A stretch of DNA of 64,000 nt, taken from the NCBI GenBank assembly GCA_003254925.1, contig QANZ01018537.1, positions 1-64,000 on the forward strand. The letters are read 5' to 3'. The position numbers and the translations under genes are program-made. Source of the stretch: Chamaecrista fasciculata (taxonomy: Eukaryota; Streptophyta; Magnoliopsida; Fabales; Fabaceae). The first letter of the stretch is position 1. Each line of letters opens with the position of its first letter. Below the pieces are notes generated by a model. That model did not search any database, had not been told where the DNA came from, and worked only from the letters and a program-made list of their open reading frames with translations. Of this stretch, positions 10,113 to 21,626 are shown piece after piece.

Positions 10113-11472
10113 CAACAAAAATGTAATGGGTCTGGCTATAGTTTGAACTTTGAAGGGATCATAATATGAAGTATATTTTAACCGATTATCGAAACTATTT
10201 TTAAATTATAAAAGACCAAAATAAAATTTTAATTTCTTATTTTAAAATGCTGGTTCATAACTGCACTTTCTTTAGCTATGTAATGTAGCTAAACTCCTCA
10301 CGTCCGTCCACTGATATTGATCTAATTATGATATATATATATATACACACACACAAAAAGTAGTATCTATATGCCAATAAAGTAAAAGTTATAGCCATCA
10401 AAATATAATTAAAAATTACTTATTTATCAAGAAAAAAGATATGCTTTAAAGCTGCCATAAAATAAAAGAAGCCCCAAACTCTTAATTGTCACTTTCTTTC
10501 AATCCTGTTGTTTTTACAATGTTGTTGGTCCATCATTTTAGAACCCATTCACACAACGAATAAACTACTGATAATTTCATCATCTTTGTCGGAGGATACT
10601 ATTTAAAATTACGCAATTTTTTTGCCGTTATTATTGAATTCTTGGATGCTTGAATCGATGACCTTTTTTTTCGTCAATTAATTATGATTAGAACTTTTTC
10701 TACTACATTGCTAACGGAGTACAAATGTCAAACTTCAATTGAATAAAAGTTTAATTGTCAATATCATTGTCCATATTTCTGATCTATGATAGGCACATTA
10801 TTACATTCCAATTTTATCGACATGTATTGAGATATATATCAATATTTGTTAAATAATTTTTAACAAAAACCAAATAATAGTATATTAATAATTTTAGGTT
10901 TAGCTATTTCAAATTTTGTAGAGACATGAGAAGCATGTTTTTTCAAAAAGAAAAATCATAGCTTAAATAATTGGTATTGTTGAAAGGAGGATGTGACAGT
11001 ACCTAAGTGCAATATCTTTTTTGTTTGGACAAATTAGTGCAATATCCTTTCATTCACACGTTTTGCTCCAAAGTTAATTTTTTAAATCCGCAAAACCTAT
11101 ATCAAGTTTCCTACCTCTTTACTATTAAATTCTCCAATTAATATTTGATACGTGGCAAAAATTTTATATATGACCAATCAAGAAAAAATATTAAACACCA
11201 CTTTTTGCATGACCAATCATTGAAGAAAGAGAATGTAATCAAGACTTGTGATTGATGGAACTCGATAGCAAGGATATAAGAAACTTAATATAAATTTTAT
11301 ATTATAATTTTCCTTTTCTATTTACCAATAATTATATTTTTTCTTTAGAGTGCTGCAAGTTGACTTTGTCTTCAAATTTCAACTACATAATATATTTTGG
11401 AGGGCGTAGGTCGATGTGATCATACTTATATATTCCAGCAGCCTGGCCATGGATTGTTTGTTAGTTTATTGT
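10113..11472. other. Intergenic region, no gene seen
   Basis: AT-rich sequence with an AT/AC microsatellite near 10328-10355. I see no coding region or element with definable ends. Confidence 0.5.
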
Positions 11473-12791
11473 GACGTTTATTTTCAATTATGTTATTTTC
11501 TTTCTTGCTTTCCCACATTTAAATTTCATTAATTATAAATCCATTAGCTTTTGATTGCTATTTACTCGTTTCGGTAATCTCATCACCACACTCATTGACG
11601 TTTATTTTCAATTATGTTATTTTCTTTCTTGCTTCCCCACATTTAAATTTCATTAATTATAATTGGCCAAAGTCCTATTTTGGTCTCCCAGTTATGCTCA
11701 GTGTTCCAAATTGGTCCCCCAGTTATTTTTCGTTCCATATTAGTCTCCGAGTTATGCAAAACTTGACAAAGTTGGTCCCTTTACCAGTTTCCATCTATTA
11801 TTCTGTTAAAAAAAAGACAAAATTGATTTTTAACTCCTAAAAATTTAATTTTTTTGCATCAAGGACTTTTTCTCTATAATAGAACCAAAATATAAGAAAG
11901 AAAAAATAATTGGGGGTTAATGTTTATTTCACACAAAAATTTCTCTCTGTCTCTCTAATCACATGTCAGATCTCAAGTCTTCCTCCGCCGCCGCCGCCGT
12001 CTCCGACACAGCCGACCGCTCGTCACCGTCTTCCTCCTCGTCACGTCCGTACTGAATCGGGCTTCTGGTATTCTTGAGACAATTCGTCTGTAGTTACCTC
12101 ATCATTCCACCTAACATTATATTTACGCTTCCTCTCGTCTTTCTCTTCTCTTTTCTTTGATCCTCATCCGTAAAATCAAGGGAATTCACAATCACCATCA
12201 ACAGACAAACGAGGCATGTTTTGACTTCACCTTATACACTACAAATTTTATGTCCATCCTCTGGATCTATAACATACTATCTTCCTTGACCGTCCTAAAA
12301 TCGGGCTTCTGGTATTCTTGAGACAATTCAATCGGTAACAATTCAGGACAAACGTGACGAGGAGAAAGACGGTGGCGAACGGTCGGTGGTGTCGGAGACG
12401 GCGGCGGCGGCGGAGGAAGACTTGAGATCTGACCTGTGAGTAGAGAGAGAGATTTTTGTGTGAAATAAACATTAACCCCCAATTATTTTTTCTTTCTTAC
12501 ATTTTGGTTCTATTATAGAGAAAAAGGTCCTTGATGCAAAAAATTTAAACTTTTAGGAGTTAAAAATCAATTTTGTCTTTTTTTTAACAGAAAAATGAAT
12601 GGAAACTGGTAGAGTGACCAACTTTGTCAAGTTTTGCATAACTGAGGGACCAATATGGAACGAAAAATAATTGGGGAACCAATTTGGAACATTACACATA
12701 ACTGGGGACCAAAATAGGACTTTGGCCATTATAATTCCATTAGCTTTTGATTGCTATTTACTCATTTCGGTAATCTCATCACCACACTCAT
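11473..12791. repeat. 124-bp tandem duplication; second copy split by a foldback element
   Basis: The first copy runs 11473-11596 (GACGTTTATTTTCAATTATG to CACCACACTCATT). The second starts at 11597, is interrupted at 11665, and resumes at 12737 to end near 12791. The first copy therefore gives the empty site for the transposon inserted in the second. Confidence 0.85.
11665..12727. mobile_element. Foldback Mutator-like element, 1063 bp, 9-bp target site duplication
   Basis: A perfect 9-bp ATTATAATT flanks the element (11656-11664 and 12728-12736). Its ends are GGCCAAAGTCC and GGACTTTGGCC, and inverted arms of roughly 385 bp run inward (about 11665-12048 against 12348-12727). The inner arm ends are GC-rich, with a CCGCCGCCGCCG run on one side and its complement on the other. 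Between the arms, a ~30-bp phrase beginning ATCGGGCTTCTGGTATTC is repeated in direct orientation (near 12055 and 12299). No transposase is encoded. TSD size and long terminal repeats indicate a Mutator-like origin. RNA read through the element could fold into a long hairpin. Confidence 0.85.
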
Positions 12792-12910
12792 CACCTGTTT
12801 TAGGGCTTGATTCATTTCTATTATTTCCTCACTTTGCCTTTTTGGCGTCTCTTTTTCTTATCCCCATTTTCTCTTATGTTTCTTACTCGCGGGATGTTAA
12901 ATTAGACCCC

Positions 12911-13454
12911 TCAATTATTATATGGCTCCATCTTTTTATGGTGGGTCAAAATTATTGAATTAAAAAATTAAAAAAGAAAAAAAAAATCACTCACTTTTCT
13001 CTAACTAGCTCACGTTTATTCTTATATAAAAAAAATCATCCATGTTCATTCTTATTAAGTCAAAATTTTTAATTAGTCCCAGATGTATCAGGAAATTTCA
13101 AATTGGTCTCAAACTTACTCATTTATCAATATAAAAACTTTATATAATCTTTAACTTTAAATCAATTCAAACATTATATGCATATTATATGTGTGAGAGT
13201 GTTTTTGGTTGGTCAAAAATAATTAAATTAAAAAATAAAAAATAAAAAATAAACATGTGGAACTTGATAATTGAAGTAGTAGATGAGATTTAAGAAAGTG
13301 AAAACTTATTATTTGGTCTTTTAATTTTCACACTTCTAACGATTTAGTCATTGAATAATAAAAACATACTATTTAGTCCTTGAATAACTACAAATGTCAA
13401 ATCAAACATTAGATACATATTTTCGTGTCCATTAGGGCACAAAAAAACCCCTAA
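12911..13454 (+). mobile_element. Probable older Helitron, ~544 bp
   Basis: It starts TCAATTATTATATGGCTCC and ends in a worn hairpin (CGTGTCC / GGGCAC) followed by CCCCTAA and then T, matching the layout of the 180-bp Helitrons in this window. The base before the start is C rather than A, and the middle is unlike the short copies, so the call is less sure. Confidence 0.5.
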
Positions 13455-13923
13455 TATATATATTTTCCATTTTGAGATTTTATTTTGATTAATTTTAATT
13501 CGATTTATGTTATACACTTGATTATAATGACATTTTTTTATAAGAGATGACTCTATTTGTAAAGTTTTAAATTTGCAACCTTTCTTAATCAATATCAAAT
13601 CGCTTACTATTTAAGTCCTTATTGACTATTGAGCTAGTATTTCCACGTTTTTTAATTTGATGAAAGTACAAATATATTACAATCCCATCAATATCACATA
13701 GGGAGAATTATCCATATTAAGCAATTGTTTGAAGAATACTTTATTCTAGATCATATTGCTTATTTTGAAACATCAGATATATAATTCATTCATTTTAGCA
13801 TGTGCTACGTTCCAAATTAAATTCCAATAGGTTCAGCAACATTGGTCTTGATTTTTTCGAATATATATACACAAATTAATTCTAGAGTGCAATTAATTAA
13901 CTAAAAGATTAACAAAGGGGTTA
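13455..13923. other. Region downstream of the RING gene, no other gene seen
   Basis: AT-rich sequence. The final 100-200 bases probably form the 3' untranslated region of the RING-H2 gene, which reads toward lower coordinates. Confidence 0.45.
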
Positions 13924-14640
13924 TTAATTCTTGGGCAATTTTGGGGTTGAAACTTCAGTGCCACAAATTGGACAAACCTTCTTAATCTGAAGCCACTTGG
14001 TAATGCAATCTGTATGATAAGGATGGTCACATTGAAGCGCCGCCAATTGTTCATCTTGTTCATATTCAACCTGACAAATCACGCATCGATCTATTATTCC
14101 TGTTTTGTTTTCACCACCAAAATTGCAAGTTTGAGGATTCAAGCAGGATTGAATTTCATTGACTGATAATCCTCTTTTCTCTTCACCTATGAATTCCCCC
14201 AATTCAATCAACTCTTCGTAAGATAAATCATCTGGATCGATCTCATCCTCTTCTTCCATTTCTTCATCATCGCCTTCAAGAAACTGAAGATCTTCTGATC
14301 CGAACTCTTGGCTCTCGAAGAACTCAGCATCCGATTCGGATCCATCGTCGTCGAAAGAGGACTCGCTTTCATCTTCTTCATCGATATTGCTTTCCTCACT
14401 GTCGTCGATTGTAGCGAGCATCGTGAAACGACTTGTCTCTTGTTCTTGCATACTAATTGCCAGAATGAAATCGGAATTAACTTGCTCGAGCTCAGTGTAT
14501 GGTGTTTTGTGGGAAGATTGTTTATCCTTTTCTGGTTCCATTGAAGGAATAATTGAAGAGGTGTTTGTTTGTGATGTACAACAACAATAGATGGATTCAG
14601 AGACGATTATAATGGTGATTGAGGGGATGAATGGAGGCAT
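13924..14640 (-). CDS. RING-H2 E3 ubiquitin ligase, BIG BROTHER-related
   Basis: A single uninterrupted frame of 238 codons. The C-terminal RING-H2 finger has all eight metal ligands: C186, C189, C204, H206, H209, C212, C223 and C226. Before it lies an acidic stretch of Asp, Glu and Ser (about residues 77-140), then DLSYEELIELGEFIGEEKRG, the conserved block that precedes the finger in BIG BROTHER and its relatives. These proteins transfer ubiquitin from an E2; BIG BROTHER itself restricts organ size. An in-frame ATG at codon 34 (14539-14541, followed by EPEKDK) could be the true start, since the first 33 residues are hydrophobic and unlike the family. Closest family member is inferred from motif memory, not a search. 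Confidence 0.85.
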   Translation of the reverse strand: MPPFIPSITIIIVSESIYCCCTSQTNTSSIIPSMEPEKDKQSSHKTPYTELEQVNSDFILAISMQEQETSRFTMLATIDDSEESNIDEEDESESSFDDDGSESDAEFFESQEFGSEDLQFLEGDDEEMEEEDEIDPDDLSYEELIELGEFIGEEKRGLSVNEIQSCLNPQTCNFGGENKTGIIDRCVICQVEYEQDEQLAALQCDHPYHTDCITKWLQIKKVCPICGTEVSTPKLPKN

Positions 14641-15341
14641 AATTTTAGAGAAACTTACATGTAAAGTAAAATGGAAACCCTTTGGGAATGGATTCTTGAG
14701 ATTCCAGATTCTTGGCTATTTTGAGGTTTCCCATCTTAGTGTTACCAATTAGGCTCACCAAGTCTGGACATTCTTTTTGGACTTCTTAAAAAGGCAGCTT
14801 TTACACAAAGCAATAGCAACACATCTTCCTTAAGCAGCAATATACCATAGCCCCAGATTGAAGCAATTAACTTCTCAGCCATTCCTTATGTTATGTGCTA
14901 CATATATTTTTTTATATTATATTCCCACATATGCAATACATCATGTAGAATGTGATCTCTTATTTGAGAGAGAATGTTTTGATACTTGATTGTACAATCC
15001 GATTAGATATAATCAATTCAAATTAATTGTCTTTAAAATCAAAATATATGAATTATTTGAAATATTATTTCAATTAATAATTTGATTCTTAAGATAAATT
15101 AAAGGATAAAAAAAGATACAAATTTAGGGACATATAAAAATACAAATTCAGTCTAAATTTAAAAAAAAATAAAAAATTATTTTAAAATAAAAAAATATTT
15201 TAAATTTAGAGATAAAATTATTACACGAATCAAATCAATGATAAATAAAATATTGTAAAAATAAAATCATATTTTTCATTTATTTAAAATTTTGTTAATT
15301 GTAAATTCTGAAATTAAATTATGTATCAAAAGTACTAGTTG

Positions 15342-15379
<38 letters not shown>

Positions 15380-15396
15380 GTTATAGAGCTATCTCA
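14641..15396. other. RING gene promoter side and AT-rich DNA, with ATT microsatellite
   Basis: The first ~300 bp should contain the promoter of the RING gene; no clear TATA box was singled out. An uninterrupted (ATT)n tract lies at about 15343-15379 and may be length-variable. Confidence 0.5.
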
Positions 15397-15649
15397 GGCT
15401 CCGTTTGGTATGGAGGAGATAGGATTTACAATGTAAAAGGGCAGGATTTTCAAGATTTTCATGTGTTTGGTATGGTAATTTGAGCTATGTAAAGTGGATT
15501 ACAATGTAAAGGGCTTTACATTACATAGGCCATTTTTCTTTACTTCACATTTCTGATGTAATNTCCCTCAACTACTTTTCCTTTCCCTCACAATTTTTCC
15601 CTTGTAAAACCCTTTCCTTTACATACCCAACAAGGTACCAAACGGAGCC
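15397..15649. mobile_element. Tourist-like MITE, 253 bp
   Basis: Terminal inverted repeats GGCTCCGTTTGGTA and TACCAAACGGAGCC are flanked by the trinucleotide TCA on both sides (15394-15396 and 15650-15652). A 3-bp duplication and GTTTGG ends fit PIF/Harbinger MITEs, although TTA or TAA is the more usual target. An inner ACATTGTAAAGGGC-type segment folds back. One N lies at 15563. Confidence 0.7.
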
Positions 15650-15652
15650 TCA

Positions 15653-18347
15653 AGATCGGGGGCATGAAGTAAAACCCATGATCTCTCTTTCTATACCAAA
15701 TTTCTCTCTATAACTGTTGCGTTTTCTTCTCAAATTCATATTACCGGGGGGAGTCGTAGAGCAACTCCTTCCTGATTGTTCTTATTTTCTTCTTTATTCT
15801 TCAATAACTCAAATTTTCAGTGCCCCTAATTTATTGATGGTTTTTTCCATATCTATATCTGATTCTATTCTTTTTTTTAAAAGATTTGTTCTAATACTGA
15901 ATTGACTACTCAGATATGATATGAACATTTATGTCAATAAGTTCTTGACCTACTTTCAATTTTATGGCGAAGTGGTGGCCTTGACATCCATGAAGTTGAG
16001 TTCTTTTATGATAAACAAGAAGAATAATTATAATTGTTTTGTTGACAACACTAAAATCGGTGATGATTTTCAACCTCTAGATATTTTTCATATAGAATCA
16101 GTTATGCACTTAGTTTGTTTTTTAGTTCAACAAATTTTACTTGTTATTCTTCATTTGTTTTATCAATTCTAAAATCTCTAAATCTTTATAAGCTTTTCAA
16201 TGGGCCTTACTGGATCTATATAACAACCTAGGTCATTGGCCCAATATACATTTCTTATAGTTTGGGCCACACTTGCAAAAACATATATATGAAAAAAAAA
16301 CACTTTTACTACAAGTATGGATAGTGTTTTGGGTACTATGATATCTGGACCCGGACCTGAATGTGAGTGGGTATCAAAATCAATTCCCATATCCATATCT
16401 ACTGGGTAGTTTAATCCCATACCCGGACCCATACCCGAAATTTTTTTAAATTAAATTATTTTTTGTTAATATAAAACTTATATTCATTCAATTTTTTACA
16501 TTTATAACTACATAAAAAAATAAATCACAAATAGAAATGCATTAATAATATATTTCAATATTTATGAAATAATTAATATTTTTCAATAAAAAGTATTGAA
16601 GTATTTTATTTTTATATATATAAATAAATATTATCTGGACCCGGACCCATTAAGGTTAGGTATGAGTCTAGACTCATACCCATAGAATAAATTTCAGGAT
16701 TTCCATTAAATTTAGATATTTTTTTTGTTAGCATTAAATTTAAATATTTTGATCATTCCTAATAATAGGAGGAAATGGCGATCATAATATTATAATAATT
16801 CGTTTATTTCACAATAGTACGTTAGTACTAAAAAATTACTTAACTTGGTCCAACTCTTCAATGTTTAATATTTTATAGATATTTTCATAAATATTTATCT
16901 ATACTTTAATTTAAAGTATAGATAAATATCATGGCCAAAAAAAAACAGATAATATCATACTTTTGTTGGTATTATATTAATAAATTCCCACATATCTTTC
17001 TCTATCTTTCTCTATGATATAATAAGGAGAAGTATGGTTGAATTCATGTCACATGGCTCCTACGTGGCATAGAGTCCACCTTCTAAGTTCATGTGTCTCC
17101 TGTGTGGCATTTTGCTATCGAATAAAGGGTTAACATGTGGATTGTTCATGTCACTTGAATAAATTTTTCAAGTGCATTCGAAATAATTAATGCTTCCCAA
17201 TCACAAAATTAATGTGATTGAGTGATTTCAGCATTTATGATTGTCACTCATGTGTTTACGGGTTATTTTTGTTATATTTATTAAATGCAATTATCATGAT
17301 TTAATGCACATAATTAAGTTTATGACATGATTTAGATAATCATGTTTAACATGTACGTAATCAGTGAACAATTTCATTAACAATATTAAATGTAATTGTA
17401 TCAATATAGTTTTATTTTAGTAATAATTTACCAATTTTTATAAATTGTTTCATAATTTTTGTTTGAAACAATAAATTCAGATAATTTAATTTCCATGTAT
17501 GATTTTGTATGTAATCAATAATGACCTCTTATGTTAACTTTGACTTTAGTAATTTTGACATTATTACTATTAAAATATTTTCCTTTTATTTAAATGTATC
17601 ATCTCCAATATTATTTAATTCGATTGATTCATATACATATTCTACCATTAATTTTGATTGAAAATAAGACCGTACATGCTTCTCTATATATATCCATGAA
17701 TGAAGAACATGTCATTTGTGCCTCCATTTATACGATGTCTATGCAATTTGAGTCCCTGAGAAATATTGGTCCATGCGCACAAATTAGACCATGCATTAAG
17801 GTTTGGGTCATACACAAGTTCATTTTTAGTAGACTCCCGTGCAACTTTATATTATGTCTATTTCTAGCTTCATTTATTCATTTAAATTTCTACCATTTAT
17901 TTTTGATGAATTCGGATTCTGCATATATCTCCATATATATATATATATTGATGTTCTACCATTCAATTTTCATTCAAGAATCTCCAATAGTAATCCTACT
18001 CTGGCCACAAGAAGGTTGATAAGTCTGATTTTAGGCAGACTTTTAGGGGGTATTTTGTCTATATTTGAATATTATATCTAAAGATTTACCCCCAAAATAT
18101 CATAGATTCTGGATTTTCTCTCAAACTTCAAATCAAATTGAAAATGTGATATATTTTTGTCTATTGTTTATTTAATTAGAAGTTTATTTTTATTTATATT
18201 TTCAATTATTTATCAGGCCAACAATGATTTGTTATATTCTCACACTATTATGATTTCTCAAATTATGACTTTTTTCTTTATATTTACTCATTGTTATAAT
18301 TCATCGTAAAATAAAATCCCATGCATTATTATTTTAAGAAAAAAAAA
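15653..18347. other. Long AT-rich region with dispersed repeat pieces, no gene seen
   Basis: Two short blocks with the words GGACCCGGACC and ATACCC (about 16345-16435 and 16630-16685) look like ends of one dispersed element lying in opposite orientations. Nothing resembling a protein family was found in the open frames at 15921-16172 or 17594-18081. Confidence 0.45.
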
Positions 18348-18414
18348 NNNNNNNNNNNNNNNNNNNNNNNNNNNNNNNNNNNNNNNNNNNNNNNNNNNNN
18401 NNNNNNNNNNNNNN
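18348..18414. other. Assembly gap (67 N)
   Basis: A run of N. Flanking sequence is AT-rich on both sides; no gene is known to span it. Confidence 0.99.
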
Positions 18415-18744
18415 GCAATTGAAACTGACCTCATACTTTAAGGGTATCAAGAGTAGTTTTGTGTTTATTTTATAATTAAACCATATAACAAAAATATAAA
18501 CAATTTGGTGACATAGTAATAATATAAGCACAATATTATGTGACATATAATATTATTAGGAGTGATCAATAACATACTATTCAAACCATTATAACAATCA
18601 AACATAAACACTAATTTCGTCCTCAAACATTACACTAATTTATTATTAACTAATTATCAATTTAACATACTATAATATTTTAATGTCACATAATAGTTCA
18701 TAGAATAATACTCTAAAAAAGTTCATAGAACAATATACTAAAAA

Positions 18745-18830
18745 AGATTATAAAACATCACCCGTGCATCGCACAGTCCAAACCTANAAATTATAAAACA
18801 TCACCCGTGCATCGTACGGTCCAAACCTAA
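18745..18830 (+). mobile_element. Duplicated Helitron-like 3' terminus
   Basis: The phrase AAACATCACCCGTGCATCG followed by CCAAACCTA occurs twice, about 45 bp apart. CCGTGC-ATC-GTACGG forms a short near-hairpin followed about ten bases on by CTAA and then T at 18831. A hairpin then CTRR and T is the Helitron ending. The matching 5' end was not found; it may lie beyond the gap. Confidence 0.4.
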
Positions 18831-21504
18831 TATATCAAATGAATTGCAATCCCTTATATGATGGGAAATGCTTTGTCTCACTTCTGAAATTTACTCTGCA
18901 TTTTTCAGGCCAAAAAACAACAGAAATTTAGGCTGCATTTATATATGAGGGGGAAAATGCACACGCGAGCAGGAATGCTTAAACAAGTGCTCCATAAAAA
19001 CTGATAAACTCGTAATGATGAAATTTTTGTGAAAAAATAAAACAGGAAAAGTTGAATCAAATTAATTCCCCCAAATTAGCATCGAGACAATTGACTTCAA
19101 AATATAAACGATGGGATTGTAGCCTAGGGAACGTCCAAGTTTTGGCACCATAAAACTTGCAGGCTTCTGTGCCGTGTTATGAGATCGATCTTGTCAGAAT
19201 TATATGAATATTTTAATTAAATCCCTTGATTAATTACTTAATTTCAGGACACATTGGATTTACTTATTATTTGACTCTTAATTCTATTATTAAGTACAAA
19301 ACTAGTGGGGTTTTAAGAATCTTCCATGCACTATGCTACTAGTACTGCACAAATCCAAAACCGAGCTGTACTCATCAGATCAAGTTACCTTTTTTCAATA
19401 TCATATTCATATCGATCACCCCATATATAACTCAAAAGTCAAAGTATCAGACAATGTTTACGTTAGAGTGTCAAGCATGGCATACCCGTAATTGGATCTA
19501 ATTTCAATATTGAAAATTTGAAGTGTTACGCGTACTAATATATATACTAATATTGCATACCCGTAATTGGATCTAATTTTATCAAGAGTATTCAAACTTC
19601 AAAATAGAATTTAAACAACTGCATCGATAACATTTTTTCCAATTGAAAGTAATTTGTAAGTGAGTGAATTCCCCTTCAAAGTGACACACTGACACACACC
19701 CACACCCACACTCTATCAACTTCAGTTCTTGACGGTTTCAAAGGAATTCCCATCAATAGGAAAAACTTAGAAAATGATTTTCATAATTCAGATAAAAGCT
19801 ATATGTGTGTTTGGATGATGAAACAAAACAATATCGCTTGTTTTGTACTTTTGTTTGTCTGTTGTTCGTTATCTTCAATATAAAGATTTATAACTTTCTA
19901 CGTCAGAGATTCAGGATTGTTTCTAACTTTCTAATTTTCTATGACACACTGACTTGTATAAGAATTAAGATAGATCTAAATTCATATATATAGTTGGTAT
20001 ATAATTTTCACTATATATTTGAGTAAAACTTGACCTTCACCCCTTCAATATTTACATGTCAATTCTCAATTTAATTCTTAATTATATGTTTAAATTGTGT
20101 ATTAATTAAGCAGAGAAGTAGAAATAATTAACACATATTTTCTTTGTTTGGAAAATAATTAATAGATTGAAAGGGAAGATAATGAAATCCTTCACAAATT
20201 TTAAATGTCTCAATTTGAAATTTTTTTTAATAGAAAGAAGAAATGTAGAAAGTTTTCTTATCTCCTCCCTTCTCTTCAAATCTCTCCACGATCTCTTCAT
20301 CTAAAAAATAATAAAATAAATAGATCGATGTAAAAAAAAAATTAATATATATTATTTAGAACGAAATCTCACGAATTTTATTTTTTAAAAAATATATAGA
20401 ATGATCGAATAAATATATAAAAACAAAAGAAACATACTATATCTAGTTTAAACATAAATCAAAGAAAATATTAAAACTAATAAATTTTCAAGTACTTGTA
20501 TCCTCTTCCATTTCCTCAATGGTATATTGTAAATTCGGAATACAAATTTATAACACTGATATATATCGATAAGTGGAATGAAATTAAACGTGATTTTTTC
20601 TGGACAAAAAAAAAATTAAACGAGATTTTATATGTATGACTATTAATCAACTAGTCTATATAGAACAATTATTGGAAAGTTATTATGATTTTTTCAAAAT
20701 GAAAATTAAGATTCAAAACATTACTTATTGCCTATTGGAGTTAATAGTAAAATGTTGGTAAAAATCTCATTGTGGTTCTCAAACTATATGGTCAATTCCA
20801 TTTTGGTCATAAAATTATTTTATTTCAATTTTAGTCTTCAAACTTTTATATTTATTTTGTTTATTCCCAAAATATGATTTCATCTAGTTTATGTCATTAT
20901 TTTTTAATTTAGATAGTTGAGATAAACCATTTATTTTTCACACGTATTATAAAAAAGTAATTTGACAAAGAGAGAAAGAATCCTCCTTATTCTTAATAAA
21001 AAATTAGAAATAAATTTGTGGTTAATTTTTTTTTCAAAAAGTGAAAAAAAATTCTTTATTTGTCAACTCACCGTATTATGACAATATAATAATAGTCTGT
21101 TTCAACTATCTAGGACTATTAAAAACAAAGGTAAAAATTTAAGGACCAAATTAAAACAAAAACAAAGGACTGAAATAAAACTGGCCTCATAAATAATTAT
21201 TTGACCTAAAATGTTTTACAGGGTGTGACTTTCGTGTAATGCTCTCAAACTCAAATTAAATGCTCTTCCCTTTCATTACATTTTGACTGTTTTTTTGGGT
21301 TGCTTTTATGGAAAATGTAATATCTCTATAGTCTATCCTATATAATGGAGTAAGTACTATTTTCCAATTCAGTTACACTTTTGGCAGTACTTGTTTCCAA
21401 TTTAATGAAATTGACTGTATTTATAGATTAATTAATTAAGATTCCAATGTTCCATAAAAAATAATACTAATAAGAAGCCAATGGAGATACGCACTTGTGT
21501 AAGT
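18831..21504. other. Intergenic region upstream of the galactosidase gene
   Basis: AT-rich, without recognisable genes. A phrase GCATACCCGTAATTGGATCT is repeated near 19482 and 19554. Around 20760-21200 there is sequence of the 'tttggtcat / aggaccaaatt' type found in degenerate elements elsewhere in the window. Confidence 0.45.
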
Positions 21505-21514
21505 GTATATATAC
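21505..21514 (+). promoter_or_regulatory. Putative TATA box of the beta-galactosidase gene
   Basis: GTATATATAC lies about 115 bp upstream of the ATG at 21627, a normal distance for a plant core promoter with a short leader. This rests on position and sequence only. Confidence 0.5.
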
Positions 21515-21626
21515 ACAGTCTCTCACACACAAAATACATGATATCTAGAGAAAGAAAAAAAGTTATTGAGAGATATTAGCTATATACATATCTGTAGTTT
21601 CACAATAAATTAGTACTAAAAAAGTT

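Noticed and set aside
12248-12482. Two Pro/Arg-rich open frames
   Set aside because: They come from the CCGCCG run inside the foldback element arm and have a mirror image in the other arm; they are not a gene.
17594-18081. Open frames of 141 and 80 codons
   Set aside because: Hydrophobic low-complexity translation of AT-rich DNA, with no start context or family resemblance.
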